Shown here one piece after another: positions 35,704 to 48,159 of a stretch of DNA of 61,226 bases (its first letter is position 1; the number at the start of each line of letters is the position of its first letter). The notes beneath the pieces were generated by a model. That model saw only the letters and a list, made by a program, of their open reading frames with translations, did no database searches and was not told where the DNA came from. Source of the DNA: Hyphomicrobiales bacterium (GTDB lineage: Bacteria; Pseudomonadota; Alphaproteobacteria; Rhizobiales; Aestuariivirgaceae); NCBI GenBank assembly GCA_027024225.1, contig JALVSR010000137.1, positions 1 to 61,226 of the forward strand. The letters are read 5' to 3'. A program made the translations under genes and the position numbers.

Positions 35704-37002
35704 ATGTCTCGCAATACCCATGCCGGTTTCTTCTCCCGTCCGCTCGCCGGCGCGGACGCGGAAGTCATGAACGCCATCGCCCGCGAACTGCAGCGCCAGC
35801 AGCACGAGATCGAGCTTATCGCATCGGAGAACATCGTCTCGCGCGCGGTGATGCAGGCGCAGGGCTCGGTCATGACCAACAAGTATGCCGAGGGCTACCC
35901 GCACCGGCGTTATTACGGCGGCTGCCAGTATGTGGATATCGCCGAGGAGCTGGCGATAGAGCGGGCGAAGGCGCTGTTCGGCGCTCAGTTCGTCAACGTG
36001 CAGCCGCATTCCGGCGCGCAGGCAAACCAGACAGTGTTCCTGGCCCTGTTGCAGCCGGGCGATACCTTCATGGGCATGGATCTTTCCGCCGGCGGCCATC
36101 TCACCCACGGGGCGAAGGTGAGCATGTCGGGGAAGTGGTTCAACGCCATCACCTACGGCCTGCACCCGGAGACGGAGCGCATCGACTATGACCGGGTGGC
36201 CGCGCTGGCGCGCGAGCACAGGCCGAAGCTCATCATCGCCGGTGGTTCGGCCTATCCGCGGGTGATCGACTTCGCGCGCTTCCGCGAAATCGCCGACGAG
36301 GTGGGCGCCATCCTGATGGTGGACATGGCGCACTTCGCGGGCCTCGTGGCCGGTGGCGCGCACCCCAACCCGCTCGAATACGCCCACGTGGTCACCACCA
36401 CCACCCACAAGACATTGCGCGGCCCGCGCGGCGGCATGGTACTGACCAACGACGAGGCGCTGGCGAAGAAGATCAACTCCGCGCTGTTCCCCGGCCTTCA
36501 GGGCGGGCCGCTGATGCACGTCATCGCCGCGAAGGCGGTGGCCTTCGGCGAGGCGCTGCGCCCGGAATTCGCCGCATACGCCGCGCAGGTGGTAGAAAAC
36601 GCGAAGGTGCTGGGCGAGACGCTCAAAAGTGGCGGGCTTCGCATCATCACCGACGGCACGGACACGCACCTGTTGCTCATCGACCTGAGGCCGCTCAAGC
36701 TGACGGGCAAGGCGGCGGAAGCCGCGCTTGGCCGGGCCAACATCACCTGCAACAAGAACGCCATTCCCAACGATCCGGAAAAGCCCTTCGTGACGTCGGG
36801 CATCCGCCTGGGCGCGCCGGCGGCCACCACGCGCGGCTTCGGCGCAGAGGAGTTCCGCCGCACGGGCGAGCTGATTCTCAAGGTGCTGCGCGGACTTGCG
36901 GAAAACGGCGAGGAGGGCAACGCGGACGTGGAGGAAGAGGTGAAGCGCGAGGTCATCGAGCTGACCGGGCGCTTTCCCATCTACGACCTTCCGTCCTGCT
37001 AG
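35704..37002 (+). CDS. glyA: serine hydroxymethyltransferase
   Basis: [42 protein letters not shown]. Confidence 0.98.
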   Translation: MSRNTHAGFFSRPLAGADAEVMNAIARELQRQQHEIELIASENIVSRAVMQAQGSVMTNKYAEGYPHRRYYGGCQYVDIAEELAIERAKALFGAQFVNVQPHSGAQANQTVFLALLQPGDTFMGMDLSAGGHLTHGAKVSMSGKWFNAITYGLHPETERIDYDRVAALAREHRPKLIIAGGSAYPRVIDFARFREIADEVGAILMVDMAHFAGLVAGGAHPNPLEYAHVVTTTTHKTLRGPRGGMVLTNDEALAKKINSALFPGLQGGPLMHVIAAKAVAFGEALRPEFAAYAAQVVENAKVLGETLKSGGLRIITDGTDTHLLLIDLRPLKLTGKAAEAALGRANITCNKNAIPNDPEKPFVTSGIRLGAPAATTRGFGAEEFRRTGELILKVLRGLAENGEEGNADVEEEVKREVIELTGRFPIYDLPSC

Positions 37003-37017
37003 GGCCTTTGCGGGCCA

Positions 37018-38145
37018 ATGGCCGAGGATTTCACATTCACGCTCAAGGCCACCGACGGCAAGGCGCGGCTGGGCGAAATTTCGCTGCCGCGCGGGCACAT
37101 CCGCACGCCCGCCTTCATGCCCGTGGGCACCGCCGGCACGGTGAAGGGCATCTGGCCGCATGACGTGCGCGCCGCCGGGGCCGACATCATCCTCGGCAAC
37201 ACCTATCACCTCATGCTGCGGCCGGGTGCGGAGCGCATCCACGAGCTGTTCGGTTCCTTGCACGCCTTCATGCGCTGGGACGGGCCGATATTGACCGATT
37301 CGGGCGGGTTTCAGGTCATGTCGCTCTCATCCTTGCGCAAGGTGACGGAGGAGGGCGTGTGCTTTCGCTCGCATCTCGACGGCTCGGAACATTTTCTCTC
37401 GCCGGAGCGGGCCATGGAAATCCAGGCGCTGCTGGATTCCGACATCCGCATGCAATTGGACGAGGTCGTCTCGCTGCCCGCCACGGTGAAGGAGCAGGCC
37501 GAGGCCATGCGCCGTTCCTTGCGCTGGGCGGCGCGCTGCAAGGAGGCTTTTGGCGACACGAAGGGCAGGGCCATCTTCGGCATCGTGCAGGGGGGCGTGG
37601 AACCGCATTTGCGCGAGGAATCGGTGAAGGGGCTGCTGGAGATCGGCTTTCATGGCTATGCCATCGGCGGGCTGGCGGTGGGCGAGGGGCAGGAGCTGAT
37701 GCTGAAGTTCACCGGGTTCACCGCCGACCTGCTGCCCGCGGACAAGCCGCGGTATCTCATGGGCGTGGGCACGCCGGAGGACATCCTGGAAGCGGTGGCG
37801 CGCGGCGTTGACATGTTCGACTGCGTGATGCCCACCCGCGCCGGGCGGCACGGACAGGCCTTTACCCGCTTCGGCAAGCTGAACCTGCGCAATGCGCGCT
37901 TTCGCGACGATACCCGTCCGCTGGACCCCGGCAACCCGCACCCGGCGCTGGGCGAATACAGCCGCGCCTACCTTCATCATCTCGTGAAGGCGGGCGAATT
38001 GTTGGGGCAGATGATCCTGTCGCTGGCCAACGTGGCCTATTACCAGCAGCTCATGGCCGGCATCCGCGAGGCCATCGCGCAGAGTCGGTTCGAGGAATTT
38101 CGGGAAGAGACAAAACGCCAGTGGCGCGCAGGGCCGCCGGAATGA
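37018..38145 (+). CDS. tgt: queuine tRNA-ribosyltransferase
   Basis: [38 protein letters not shown]. Confidence 0.97.
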   Translation: MAEDFTFTLKATDGKARLGEISLPRGHIRTPAFMPVGTAGTVKGIWPHDVRAAGADIILGNTYHLMLRPGAERIHELFGSLHAFMRWDGPILTDSGGFQVMSLSSLRKVTEEGVCFRSHLDGSEHFLSPERAMEIQALLDSDIRMQLDEVVSLPATVKEQAEAMRRSLRWAARCKEAFGDTKGRAIFGIVQGGVEPHLREESVKGLLEIGFHGYAIGGLAVGEGQELMLKFTGFTADLLPADKPRYLMGVGTPEDILEAVARGVDMFDCVMPTRAGRHGQAFTRFGKLNLRNARFRDDTRPLDPGNPHPALGEYSRAYLHHLVKAGELLGQMILSLANVAYYQQLMAGIREAIAQSRFEEFREETKRQWRAGPPE

Positions 38146-38153
38146 CGGGCAAT

Positions 38154-38212
38154 CGCCCCCGCCCAACCCCCAAGTTGTCAAAAAACAAGGGCTTGGGCGG
38201 GGAGCGGGGCGG
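38154..38212. repeat. structured intergenic element, copy A
   Basis: CCCCGCCCAA...TTGGGCGGGG arms around TTGTcaaaaaACAA; homologous to copy B at 56559-56625. Confidence 0.7.
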
Positions 38213-38271
38213 CTTGCGCCGGTCATCCTTCATGCATATTGGTATGACATTTTCTTCCGGTGGAAGAAAAA

Positions 38272-38298
38272 GGGCCTTCCGGCATCTGCGGAAGGCCC
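38272..38298. terminator. bidirectional terminator between tgt and the redoxin gene
   Basis: GGGCCTTCCGgcatctgCGGAAGGCCC with AAAAA on the left and T-rich sequence on the right. Confidence 0.75.
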
Positions 38299-38337
38299 GA
38301 TGTTTGTTTCCTGGCCGCGGTCTTGTATCGGTCGGCC

Positions 38338-38913
38338 TCAGCCGGCGTTGTTCCACGGATCGTTTTCCGGCTTCCACTTGATGGAGCAGCCCATGCTGGG
38401 CACCTGTTCCTCGGGTCCCTTGCCGGTCTCGGCCACCTGCAGCATGGCCTCGAACAGCTCGCGGCGGGCGTTGGGCACGGGCTCCTTCTTCGATTCGTCC
38501 AGCCGGCCGCGGTATTGAAGCTCGCGGTTGGCGTTGAAGCCGAAAAAGTCCGGCGTGCACACCGCGCCGTAGGCCTTCGCCACCTCCTGCGTCTCGTCGT
38601 AGAGGTAGGGGAAGGGAAAGCCGTGTTCCTCGGCGAATTTCTTCATGTTCTCGAAGGAATCCTCGGGCCGGTAGTTGGCGTCGTTCGAAGAGATGGCCAC
38701 GAAACCGATGCCGTGTTCCATGAGCTCCTTCGCGTCGCGCACGATGCGGTCGATGATGGCCTTCACATAAGGACAGTGGTTGCAGATGAAGACCACCACC
38801 GTGCCCTTTTCGCCGGCGATGTCATCGAAGGTGTAGGTTCTGCCGTCCACGCCGGGCAGTTCGAAGTCCGGCGCCTTGAAGCCGAAATCGCAAACCGGAG
38901 CCTGTGCCGCCAT
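38338..38913 (-). CDS. thioredoxin-like (AhpC/TSA/redoxin) family protein
   Basis: FKAPDFELPGVDGRTYTFDDIAGEKGTVVVFICNHCPYVKAI. Confidence 0.88.
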   Translation of the reverse strand: MAAQAPVCDFGFKAPDFELPGVDGRTYTFDDIAGEKGTVVVFICNHCPYVKAIIDRIVRDAKELMEHGIGFVAISSNDANYRPEDSFENMKKFAEEHGFPFPYLYDETQEVAKAYGAVCTPDFFGFNANRELQYRGRLDESKKEPVPNARRELFEAMLQVAETGKGPEEQVPSMGCSIKWKPENDPWNNAG

Positions 38914-39104
38914 GTCATGCCTCCCGTAGTGTAGCCTGTGTTGCCTTGCCGATTCCCATTTCCTGATAGGTTTTCGTGACGATGGCGGCAAGAAGAACGA
39001 GCGCCTGGCGCCATGCGCAATTCATCTGGTGGAAAACGAGGCGGGTGAAATGACGAAAACATGCGCTCAACCATGTCGAAAAAGGCCGGAAATGGCGCAC
39101 TTTC

Positions 39105-39132
39105 TTGACTCATGTGCGTTTCGGCCTATGTT
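39105..39132 (+). promoter_or_regulatory. candidate sigma70-type promoter (TTGACT-16-TATGTT) of the DEAD-box gene
   Basis: TTGACT 39105-39110, TATGTT 39127-39132; leaves a long leader before ATG 39307. Confidence 0.45.
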
Positions 39133-39306
39133 CCTGACAGGTTCATATGCGGATTCGCCGCATTTGTCCGCCCGTGGCGGACGGCAATGGGGCCGGAAGC
39201 CACACTCGCCCGCCAGAAGCCGCATCAAACTTGCTGCCAGCTGGCGTTGGGCCATGTTCCGGCCTGCATCCAGGCGGATAGGCATGCACAATTATCGAAA
39301 GACATC

Positions 39307-40977
39307 ATGAGCGAACAGGAAAAGGTTACCGACAACCTCACGCAAGGCGCATCCACGCAGAAGACCGCAGCGGGGGCCGCCACGGAGGCGGAGGCAGCCG
39401 CCGAAGGCGACAATGCCAATGCGGCGACGAACGAGCCGGGCTTCGAGGATCTGGGCCTGAGCGAGAAAACGCTGGCGGCGGTCAGGGACGCCGGCTTTAC
39501 GAAACCCACCGTGATCCAGCGCGAGGCCATTCCCCACGCATTGCAGCGCAAGGACGTGCTGGGCCTGGCGCAGACGGGCTCGGGCAAGACGGCGGCCTTC
39601 GTGCTGCCCATGCTGACGTTGCTGGAAAAGGGCAGGGCGCGGGCGCGCATGCCGCGCACGCTCATCCTGGAGCCCACGCGCGAGCTGGCCGCGCAGGTCT
39701 ACGACGCCTTCCAGCAGCTGGGCAAGCACCACAAGCTGAAGGTGGCGCTGCTCATCGGTGGCGTGTCGTTCGAAGAACAGTCGCGCATCATCGACCGCGG
39801 GGCGGATGTGCTGATTGCCACGCCGGGGCGGCTGCTGGATCATTTCGAACGCGGCAAGCTGCTGCTGACGGGCGTGGAAATCCTCGTCATCGACGAGGCC
39901 GACCGCATGCTGGACATGGGTTTCATCCCCGACATCGAGCGTATCGTGAAGCTTTTGCCGTTCACCCGGCAGACGCTGTTCTTCTCCGCCACCATGCCGA
40001 AGGAAATCCAGCGGCTGGTGGACCAGTTCCTGCACCTGCCGGTGCGGGTGGAAGCGCAGCCGCCGTCCTCCACCGCCGAGAGCATCGACCAGAAGCTGGT
40101 GCTGGCGCCGGCGGATGAGGCCGCCAAGCGCGCGAAACTGCGCGAGGTCATCGACGCGCGCAAGGAGAACATCAGGAATGCCATCGTTTTCGCCAACCGC
40201 AAGAAGACCGTGGGCATCCTGCTGAAATCCATGCTCAAGCATGGCTATTCCGCCGGCGCGCTGCACGGCGACATGGATCAGTACGAGCGGCTGGAGACGC
40301 TGCAGAAGTTCCGTGACAACGAGATCACCTTTCTCATTGCCTCCGATGTGGCCGCGCGCGGGCTGGACATTCCGGAAGTGAGCCATGTGTTCAACTACGA
40401 CTTGCCCACCTCGCCGGAGGATTACGTGCATCGCATCGGCCGCACGGGGCGCGCGGGGCGCAAGGGCGAGGCCGTCTCGTTGGTTACGCCGGAGGATTTT
40501 CGCATCCTGGCCGCCATTCAGAAGCTGATCGGCAAGGAAATTCCGTGGGAGGGCGAAGCGCCCTCGGAAGAGGACATCGAGCGGGTGCGGGCCAGGAAAC
40601 GCGGGCGCTCCGGCCGGGGCGGAGGCCACGACAAGGAAGGCGCGCGTCGCGGCGGAAAAGGACGTGGAAGAAGCGGAGCCTTGGCGTCTTCGCGCGGCGG
40701 CGCGGAAGAGGCTGCCGCCCAGACGGGCAGGGTGCAAGCGAGGGAAGAAGGCGGAAGAAAACGTCGCCGCAAGCGCAAGGGGGCGGGCGGAACGTCGGCG
40801 CAGGCCGGTGATGCCGGCCGTGCCGAAAAAGGCGCCCAAAAAGGCGCCTCCGAAAGCCGGAGGAAGGTTTCTGGCAATGGCGATGGCGGGAAAGGGAAAA
40901 AGAGCGACAACAAGCCCGCCGCCTTTGACGAGACCAACATGCCCGCCTTTCTCGCCCGGCCGGTTGAACGGGAGTGA
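39307..40977 (+). CDS. DEAD/DEAH box RNA helicase (RhlE-like) with basic low-complexity C-terminus
   Basis: AQTGSGKTAAFVLPML, VIDEADRMLDMGF, HRIGRTGRAGRKG; K/R/G-rich tail. Confidence 0.93.
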   Translation: MSEQEKVTDNLTQGASTQKTAAGAATEAEAAAEGDNANAATNEPGFEDLGLSEKTLAAVRDAGFTKPTVIQREAIPHALQRKDVLGLAQTGSGKTAAFVLPMLTLLEKGRARARMPRTLILEPTRELAAQVYDAFQQLGKHHKLKVALLIGGVSFEEQSRIIDRGADVLIATPGRLLDHFERGKLLLTGVEILVIDEADRMLDMGFIPDIERIVKLLPFTRQTLFFSATMPKEIQRLVDQFLHLPVRVEAQPPSSTAESIDQKLVLAPADEAAKRAKLREVIDARKENIRNAIVFANRKKTVGILLKSMLKHGYSAGALHGDMDQYERLETLQKFRDNEITFLIASDVAARGLDIPEVSHVFNYDLPTSPEDYVHRIGRTGRAGRKGEAVSLVTPEDFRILAAIQKLIGKEIPWEGEAPSEEDIERVRARKRGRSGRGGGHDKEGARRGGKGRGRSGALASSRGGAEEAAAQTGRVQAREEGGRKRRRKRKGAGGTSAQAGDAGRAEKGAQKGASESRRKVSGNGDGGKGKKSDNKPAAFDETNMPAFLARPVERE

Positions 40978-41260
40978 GGGGGCCTTGCGCCCGTGAGCTC
41001 GGGCGCATGAATTGTCCGGCTCCAGTCTCGCTCAGGCCATCGAGAAACCCTTGCTGCGGATGATGCGAGCGGCGTCCTGCGCCGGATCCCACCGCTGGCG
41101 GTGTCGCCTCATGTCACCTGTTTCGCGCCTGTGGAGGATGACCAATCCGTTTGCGGGGGATGGAATGGCCGAGGCCATTACCGCCCACGGTATCCACAAC
41201 CCCATCGAAGCCCGAGCCTAGCTCGATGGTTGGAGTTGCTGGTGGGGATCTTGGGGGGCT

Positions 41261-41293
41261 GCACCATTACCGAGGTGCAATTTGGTGCTTTTT
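41261..41293 (+). terminator. candidate terminator in the helicase-pyrG intergenic region
   Basis: GCACCA...TGGTGC followed by TTTTT. Confidence 0.4.
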
Positions 41294-41433
41294 CATCGTT
41301 ATTGCGCCCGCAGGGAAGATGCGGGAAGCAAATCCCGCCGGTTGTCCCTTTTCCCTCCGGACGGAAGCGGATATATGCCGAATGTGGACAACGTGAATTG
41401 CCGCATTCGCAGGCGCGATCGAATCGGGCATAG

Positions 41434-43074
<1,641 letters not shown>

Positions 43075-43145
43075 GACGGCGCCCTTCGTTCTTTCGCAGA
43101 AACGGAAAAAGGCGTTTGGGCGGTAAAAAGAGGGTGCGCAGGAGA

Positions 43146-45746
43146 ATGAGACGACAGCGGCCGCCTTCGCGAAACGGTGCGCATTGCGGACCTTGCCGTG
43201 ATGGACGCATCACCCCTCGCCTGTGGTCGGGCGCCCTCATGCTCATCGTGCTGGCGGTGATGAGCGCCGCGGCAGCCCTTCACGCGCCGGCGCTGGCGCA
43301 AGAGCCCCGGCCGTCATCGGATGCGCAGCAACAAGGCGTCGATCGCGAGCCTTCCTCAAAGGCCGATGCGGATGAAGCCGCTCGGCCGGCGCCATCTGGC
43401 AATGTGCGCCTGGAAGCGGCGCTCAGCGGCACGGTGGAAGAGGCGAAGGCCGTGGCCGGACGCGTGGAGCGCCTGGCGGCCGAAGCGGACAAGACGCTGG
43501 GCCGGTTGCGGCTGCAGGTGGAACGCCCCGACGCCGATGAAAAATTGCTGCGGGAGAGCCGCTCCACGCTCAACAAGCTCAGCCTCGATCTGCTGGCCGG
43601 GCGCAAGGAGCTGGAGGCCCCCCTGGAGCATTTGCGCCAACAGCTCAAGGCGCTGGGCCCGGCGCCGAAGGCAGGGGAAACGGAAGACCCCGGCATCGCG
43701 GCCAGGCGCAAGCTGCTGCGGCAGGTTCTGCAACGGCTGGAGGCGGCCGATCGTCGCCTGGAGCTGCTGTTGCTGGAAATGCAACAACTGCACGACCGCG
43801 CCAGCGCCCGCCAGCGCAGCCTGTTCTTCTCCGAGATTCTCAAGCCCTCCCGCTCGGTGCTCAATCCTTTCCTGTGGGCGGACGGTCTGGCGCAGCTGCC
43901 GGAATACTGGACGCGGCTGCGGGTCATGGTGAACGGTTGGCTGCGGCAGGAAAAGCGCCATAGCCTCCTGGTGGCATCGGGCCTGATCTTCCTGGCGCTG
44001 GCCGCGGTCATATGGGCCTGGCGCCAATGGCGCGGCCCGTGGGAAAGAGGGCAGGCCAGCGCCGACAGGGTGCAGCGGCTGTGGCGGGCGGTGCGCGTGC
44101 CGTTGTTTGTGGCCCTGCTTACCGTGCTGTTGCTGGCCTTCCTCAAGATCGTGCTGTTCACATTGGGGACACCCTCGCCGCGCATGGAGCGGGTGCTTAC
44201 CGCCATCGCCATGGGCACGTTGTATGCCGCAGTGCTCATGGCATTGGCGCGCGGCATCCTGCGTCCGCGCACTCCCCACATGCGGCTGGTGGACATCGCG
44301 CACGAAGGCGCCAACCGCGCCTACCGCTGGGCGGCGCTCCTCGCCATTCTGCACGGGCTGGACGTCATCATCATCCGCTCGGCGGAAGAGCTGTTCATGC
44401 CCGTCTCGTTCATCGAGACGTGGAGCGCCTTCATGGCCATGCTGCACGTGGTGCTGGTGTGGATGTTCATCTTCACCATTCGCCGCGCCCGCGCGCTCAG
44501 CGAGGTGGCGCCCGACACCGCCCCGAAATATTTCCTGTTCGGCTGGGTGCGCTACGTGTTCCACGTGCTGCTGCTGCTGCTGCTGGTGGTCATCGTGCTG
44601 GCGCTTCTGTTGGGATACGTGGCGCTGGCGCATTTCATCGCCCGGCAGATGGTCTTCACCGCGGCGCTGGTGGCGGCCCTGTACCTGGTCCATCACCTGG
44701 CCGATGCGCTGGTGAAGAGCGCTTTTGACCCCCACTCGCCCGTGGGGCGTTTCCTGCGCGAAAATCTGCTCATCCCGGAAGCCACCATCGCCCGTGCCGG
44801 CGTGCTGTTTTCCACCCTGGTGGACATCGCGGTGGTGCTGGTGGGGCTGCCGCTCATCCTGATGCAATGGGCGGTGCAGCTCACCGATGTCTGGGTGTGG
44901 GTGCGCCAGGGCTTCTTCGGCTTCCAGGTGGGCAACATCACCATCGAGCCGGCCAATATCCTGCTTGGCATCCTGGTCTTCTTCATTGGCCTGTTGGTGG
45001 TGCGGTTGCTGATCCTGTGGCTGGACAAGCGGGTGCTGGCCCGCTCCGACATGGACGAGGGCATTCGCAACTCCATCCTCACGGTGGCGCGCTATACCGG
45101 CATTGTGGGGGCCTTCCTGGTGGCCATCTCGGTGGCGGGCATGAATCTGGCTTCGTTCGCCCTGTTCGGCGGCGCACTGGGCATTGGCATCGGCTTTGGC
45201 CTGCAGACCATCGTCAACAATTTCGTCTCCGGCCTCATCCTGCTGGCGGAGCGGCCCATCAAGGTGGGCGACCGTATCCGCGTGGCTGGCGAAGAAGGTA
45301 TCGTGAAGCGCATCCGCGTGCGCTCCACCGAGATAGAGACATTCGACCGCGTGTCCGTAATCGTGCCGAATTCGCAGCTCATTTCCGAGCCGGTGCTGAA
45401 CTGGTTCCATGAAAACCGCATCGGCCGGGTGCGGGTGCCGGTGGGGGTTTCCTATGACGCCGATCCGGAACAGGTGCGCGACATCTTGCTGAAATGCGCG
45501 CGCGAACACCCGAAGGTGCTGGCCTGGCCCGATCCGTTCGTGCAATTCATGGGGTTCGGCGCCAGCTCGCTGGATTTCGAGCTACGGGCCTACATTCCCG
45601 ACGCCGGGCAGCTGGGCGGGGTGGCTTCCGACCTGCATTACATGATCTTCCGCGCGCTGAAGGAAGCCGGAATCGAGATTCCGTTCCCGCAGCGGGATGT
45701 GCACGTGCGCACCCTGCCGCCAGAGCTGTTGTCCGGCAAGTCCTGA
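43146..45746 (+). CDS. DUF3772-containing mechanosensitive ion channel (MscS family)
   Basis: Signal-like N-terminus, coiled N-terminal domain, many TM segments, MscS core (FALFGGALGIGIGFGLQTIVNNFVSGLILLAERPIKVGDRI); start chosen inside the longer ORF. Confidence 0.9.
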   Translation: MRRQRPPSRNGAHCGPCRDGRITPRLWSGALMLIVLAVMSAAAALHAPALAQEPRPSSDAQQQGVDREPSSKADADEAARPAPSGNVRLEAALSGTVEEAKAVAGRVERLAAEADKTLGRLRLQVERPDADEKLLRESRSTLNKLSLDLLAGRKELEAPLEHLRQQLKALGPAPKAGETEDPGIAARRKLLRQVLQRLEAADRRLELLLLEMQQLHDRASARQRSLFFSEILKPSRSVLNPFLWADGLAQLPEYWTRLRVMVNGWLRQEKRHSLLVASGLIFLALAAVIWAWRQWRGPWERGQASADRVQRLWRAVRVPLFVALLTVLLLAFLKIVLFTLGTPSPRMERVLTAIAMGTLYAAVLMALARGILRPRTPHMRLVDIAHEGANRAYRWAALLAILHGLDVIIIRSAEELFMPVSFIETWSAFMAMLHVVLVWMFIFTIRRARALSEVAPDTAPKYFLFGWVRYVFHVLLLLLLVVIVLALLLGYVALAHFIARQMVFTAALVAALYLVHHLADALVKSAFDPHSPVGRFLRENLLIPEATIARAGVLFSTLVDIAVVLVGLPLILMQWAVQLTDVWVWVRQGFFGFQVGNITIEPANILLGILVFFIGLLVVRLLILWLDKRVLARSDMDEGIRNSILTVARYTGIVGAFLVAISVAGMNLASFALFGGALGIGIGFGLQTIVNNFVSGLILLAERPIKVGDRIRVAGEEGIVKRIRVRSTEIETFDRVSVIVPNSQLISEPVLNWFHENRIGRVRVPVGVSYDADPEQVRDILLKCAREHPKVLAWPDPFVQFMGFGASSLDFELRAYIPDAGQLGGVASDLHYMIFRALKEAGIEIPFPQRDVHVRTLPPELLSGKS

Positions 45747-45872
45747 TCATCTTCGGGGCACGCCCGAATGGGGAGGGTTCCGTTGCCCGTGAGGGTGTTC
45801 GGGGGTGGAGGGCGGTTCATGCCAAGATGCATAAAGCCCCATCCACATCCCCCGCCTTTGCGCAACCCGGCA

Positions 45873-46823
45873 TCAGCCCCGTGGTGGCGCGGGCTTCGCG
45901 CGTGCCGCGGTCAGCGGGCGCATGTGGTCCAGAACACGCAGAGCATGGGGCAGGGCGGCTTGCGCCGCTTCGCGTCCGGCGGCGATGATTTTTTCTCCCT
46001 GGTCGAAATCGAAATGCCCGATATCGGGCAACAGGGGCCGAATGAGCACGTGCGGAGGCTCGCCCGCCAGCCGGGTGCGGGCGATGTGCGCCTGCATGAT
46101 ATCGATGGCGCCGGTCACCACGTCCACGTAGCCGGGCGATCTTTCCCGCCGCGTCATGTCCGGCAGCACCCGGCGCAGGGGCGAGGCGAGGAAGCCCGGC
46201 AGATAGTCCACCATGGCTTCCAGCGGATCCACGGTCTTCTCCGGCAGCCGGTAGCGCAGGGAAATGTCCTGGTCCAGCGCCACGGCGATGATCACATCGG
46301 CCCCCAGAGCGCGGGTGGCGGAAACCGGCACCGGATTCACCAGCCCCCCGTCTATAAGCCAGCGGTCGTCGTGGCGCACGGGGGCGATGACGCCGGGGAT
46401 GGCGATGGAGGCGTGAATGGCCTTGCTCAGCTCGCCTTCGCGCAGCCATATTTCCGAGCCGTTGATCAGGTCCGTGGCCACGGCGGCGAAGGGCAGGGGC
46501 AGCTCCTCTATTTGTCCGCAAATGCCCAGCGCCTCGAGTTCACGGATGATGCCCATGCCGCTGATGATGCCGCCGCCGGAAAGGCGCAATTCGAGCGTGG
46601 AGAGAATTTCGCGCAGGGTCAGCTTCAGCACGCGCTGCTTGAGTGCCTCCAGCCGGTCCAGCGCCAGCGCCGCCCCCACCAGCGCCCCGGCGGAAGTGCC
46701 GGCGATGACGTGCGGCCTGATGCCGGCGTGCAGCAAAACTTCAAGCACGCCGATGTGCGCCCAGCCCTTTGCGCCGCCCGAGCCCAGTGCCAGGCCTATT
46801 CTTGGAACATGTGCGTCATTCAC
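45873..46823 (-). CDS. patatin-like phospholipase (RssA-like)
   Basis: IGLALGSGGAKGWAHIGVLEVL...AGTSAGALVGA...DGGLVNPVP. Confidence 0.92.
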   Translation of the reverse strand: MNDAHVPRIGLALGSGGAKGWAHIGVLEVLLHAGIRPHVIAGTSAGALVGAALALDRLEALKQRVLKLTLREILSTLELRLSGGGIISGMGIIRELEALGICGQIEELPLPFAAVATDLINGSEIWLREGELSKAIHASIAIPGVIAPVRHDDRWLIDGGLVNPVPVSATRALGADVIIAVALDQDISLRYRLPEKTVDPLEAMVDYLPGFLASPLRRVLPDMTRRERSPGYVDVVTGAIDIMQAHIARTRLAGEPPHVLIRPLLPDIGHFDFDQGEKIIAAGREAAQAALPHALRVLDHMRPLTAARAKPAPPRG

Positions 46824-46986
46824 GAAATTTTGCTCTCCTTGCCGACTTGTTCCGGAACCGCCATTCTGGCCAAAAGTGTGCGCCGAGGCTACACTTCAGT
46901 GCGCAAACAACAATAGCCGGTCCATCCGCAGACGGCGGGTCGAGCCCGGATTCTCGAGGAAACGTTCAGGCAAGGGAAGCAATGGG

Positions 46987-47607
46987 ATGATCAGCAGAAG
47001 AAACTTGTTGCATGCATTTGCGGCAACCGTTCTTGCCGGTGGTGCGGTCGCGTCGGTGGGGGCGGCGGAAAAGGCCGGGTGCACGAAAGGCGAGCTGACC
47101 GAGGATGGCCTGCACAAACAGCCGTGGTTTGTGCAGGACACCTTTTTTGACATGCGTGAAGAGCTGGCCGCAGCAAGGGAGGAGGGCAAGTTTTTTGCCG
47201 TCATCATCGAGCAGAAGGGCTGCCCTTACTGCAAGATGATGCATGAGCAGTATTTTGGCGGTATGCCGGAAATCTGTGATTTGATGCGCAAGAATTTTCG
47301 CGTCTTGCAGATCAATCTGAAGGGCAGCCAGGAAGTGACGGATTTCGACGGCACTGCCTTGCCGGAAAACGAGTGGGCAAAACGCTACATGGACAAGTAC
47401 TGGACGCCCTACATCCTGTTTTTCCGTCCGGATGCCGACACCATGAAGGTGAAAAACCCCAAGGAGCGGCTCATCACGGCCATGGTTGGCTTGCCCAACC
47501 CTTTCAATTTCAAGGCCTACTTGCTGTATGTCACGGAAAGGGCCTACGAGAAGCAGGATTTCAGGAATTACCTGCGGCAGCTCTGGGGGCGGCGTGACAA
47601 AAAATGA
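46987..47607 (+). CDS. periplasmic thioredoxin-fold protein (SoxW-like)
   Basis: Tat/Sec-like leader MISRRNLLHAFAATVLAGGAV; EQKGCPYCKMMHEQYF; WTPYILFFRPDAD. Confidence 0.8.
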   Translation: MISRRNLLHAFAATVLAGGAVASVGAAEKAGCTKGELTEDGLHKQPWFVQDTFFDMREELAAAREEGKFFAVIIEQKGCPYCKMMHEQYFGGMPEICDLMRKNFRVLQINLKGSQEVTDFDGTALPENEWAKRYMDKYWTPYILFFRPDADTMKVKNPKERLITAMVGLPNPFNFKAYLLYVTERAYEKQDFRNYLRQLWGRRDKK

Positions 47608-47924
47608 GCGGCCCTCGGCTTCCCTGTTTCGCAAGCCCGTCTTCCTGGCCGTGGGATTTGGGAATGCGGCGACAGGGCTGATGGCAAGGTATCGGGATGC
47701 TTGTGGTGGAGAGCGGCCTGGATGAACCATTTAGGTCGTTTTTCCAAACAAGGCTGGAACAGGGGAGCATTCGGGTCAGGCCCTAGAAACGCCTTGATAC
47801 GGGAGAGGGCTGCATGGATGATCGCGGCAGGCCCCAGGCGGCGTTCATGACGTTTGGCCATGGCCGGGAGGTTTTTTGCAAAAGGGCAGGGGCGTCTGCA
47901 AATCGATCAACATTGATCGGAAAG

Positions 47925-48000
<76 letters not shown>

Positions 48001-48159
48001 ATGGCGCTCATGAGCCTCTTGGGCAAGGCGAAATCCTTCCTGGCAAGAGGAATGGAGCATCCCCGCCGTGCGAAATATCTAGAGCCATGACCGCATGCTG
48101 GCAAGTCATCGCATGTTTTGCGATGTTTTGCCATGCGCGGAAAGGAAGGGATACAGGTT

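Noticed and set aside
35368-37263. 631-aa minus-strand ORF opposite glyA
   Set aside because: Shadow of glyA.
41261-41280. TGCACC...GGTGCA dyad upstream of pyrG as an NtrC site
   Set aside because: Spacing between half-sites is longer than the 17-nt NtrC consensus; a terminator hairpin explains it better.
44570-44620. CTG/GTG-rich run resembling a microsatellite
   Set aside because: Encodes a Leu/Val-rich transmembrane helix of the MscS protein; ordinary coding bias.
43356-45545. 729-aa minus-strand ORF opposite the MscS gene
   Set aside because: His/Gln-rich shadow translation; the plus strand encodes a recognisable MscS channel.
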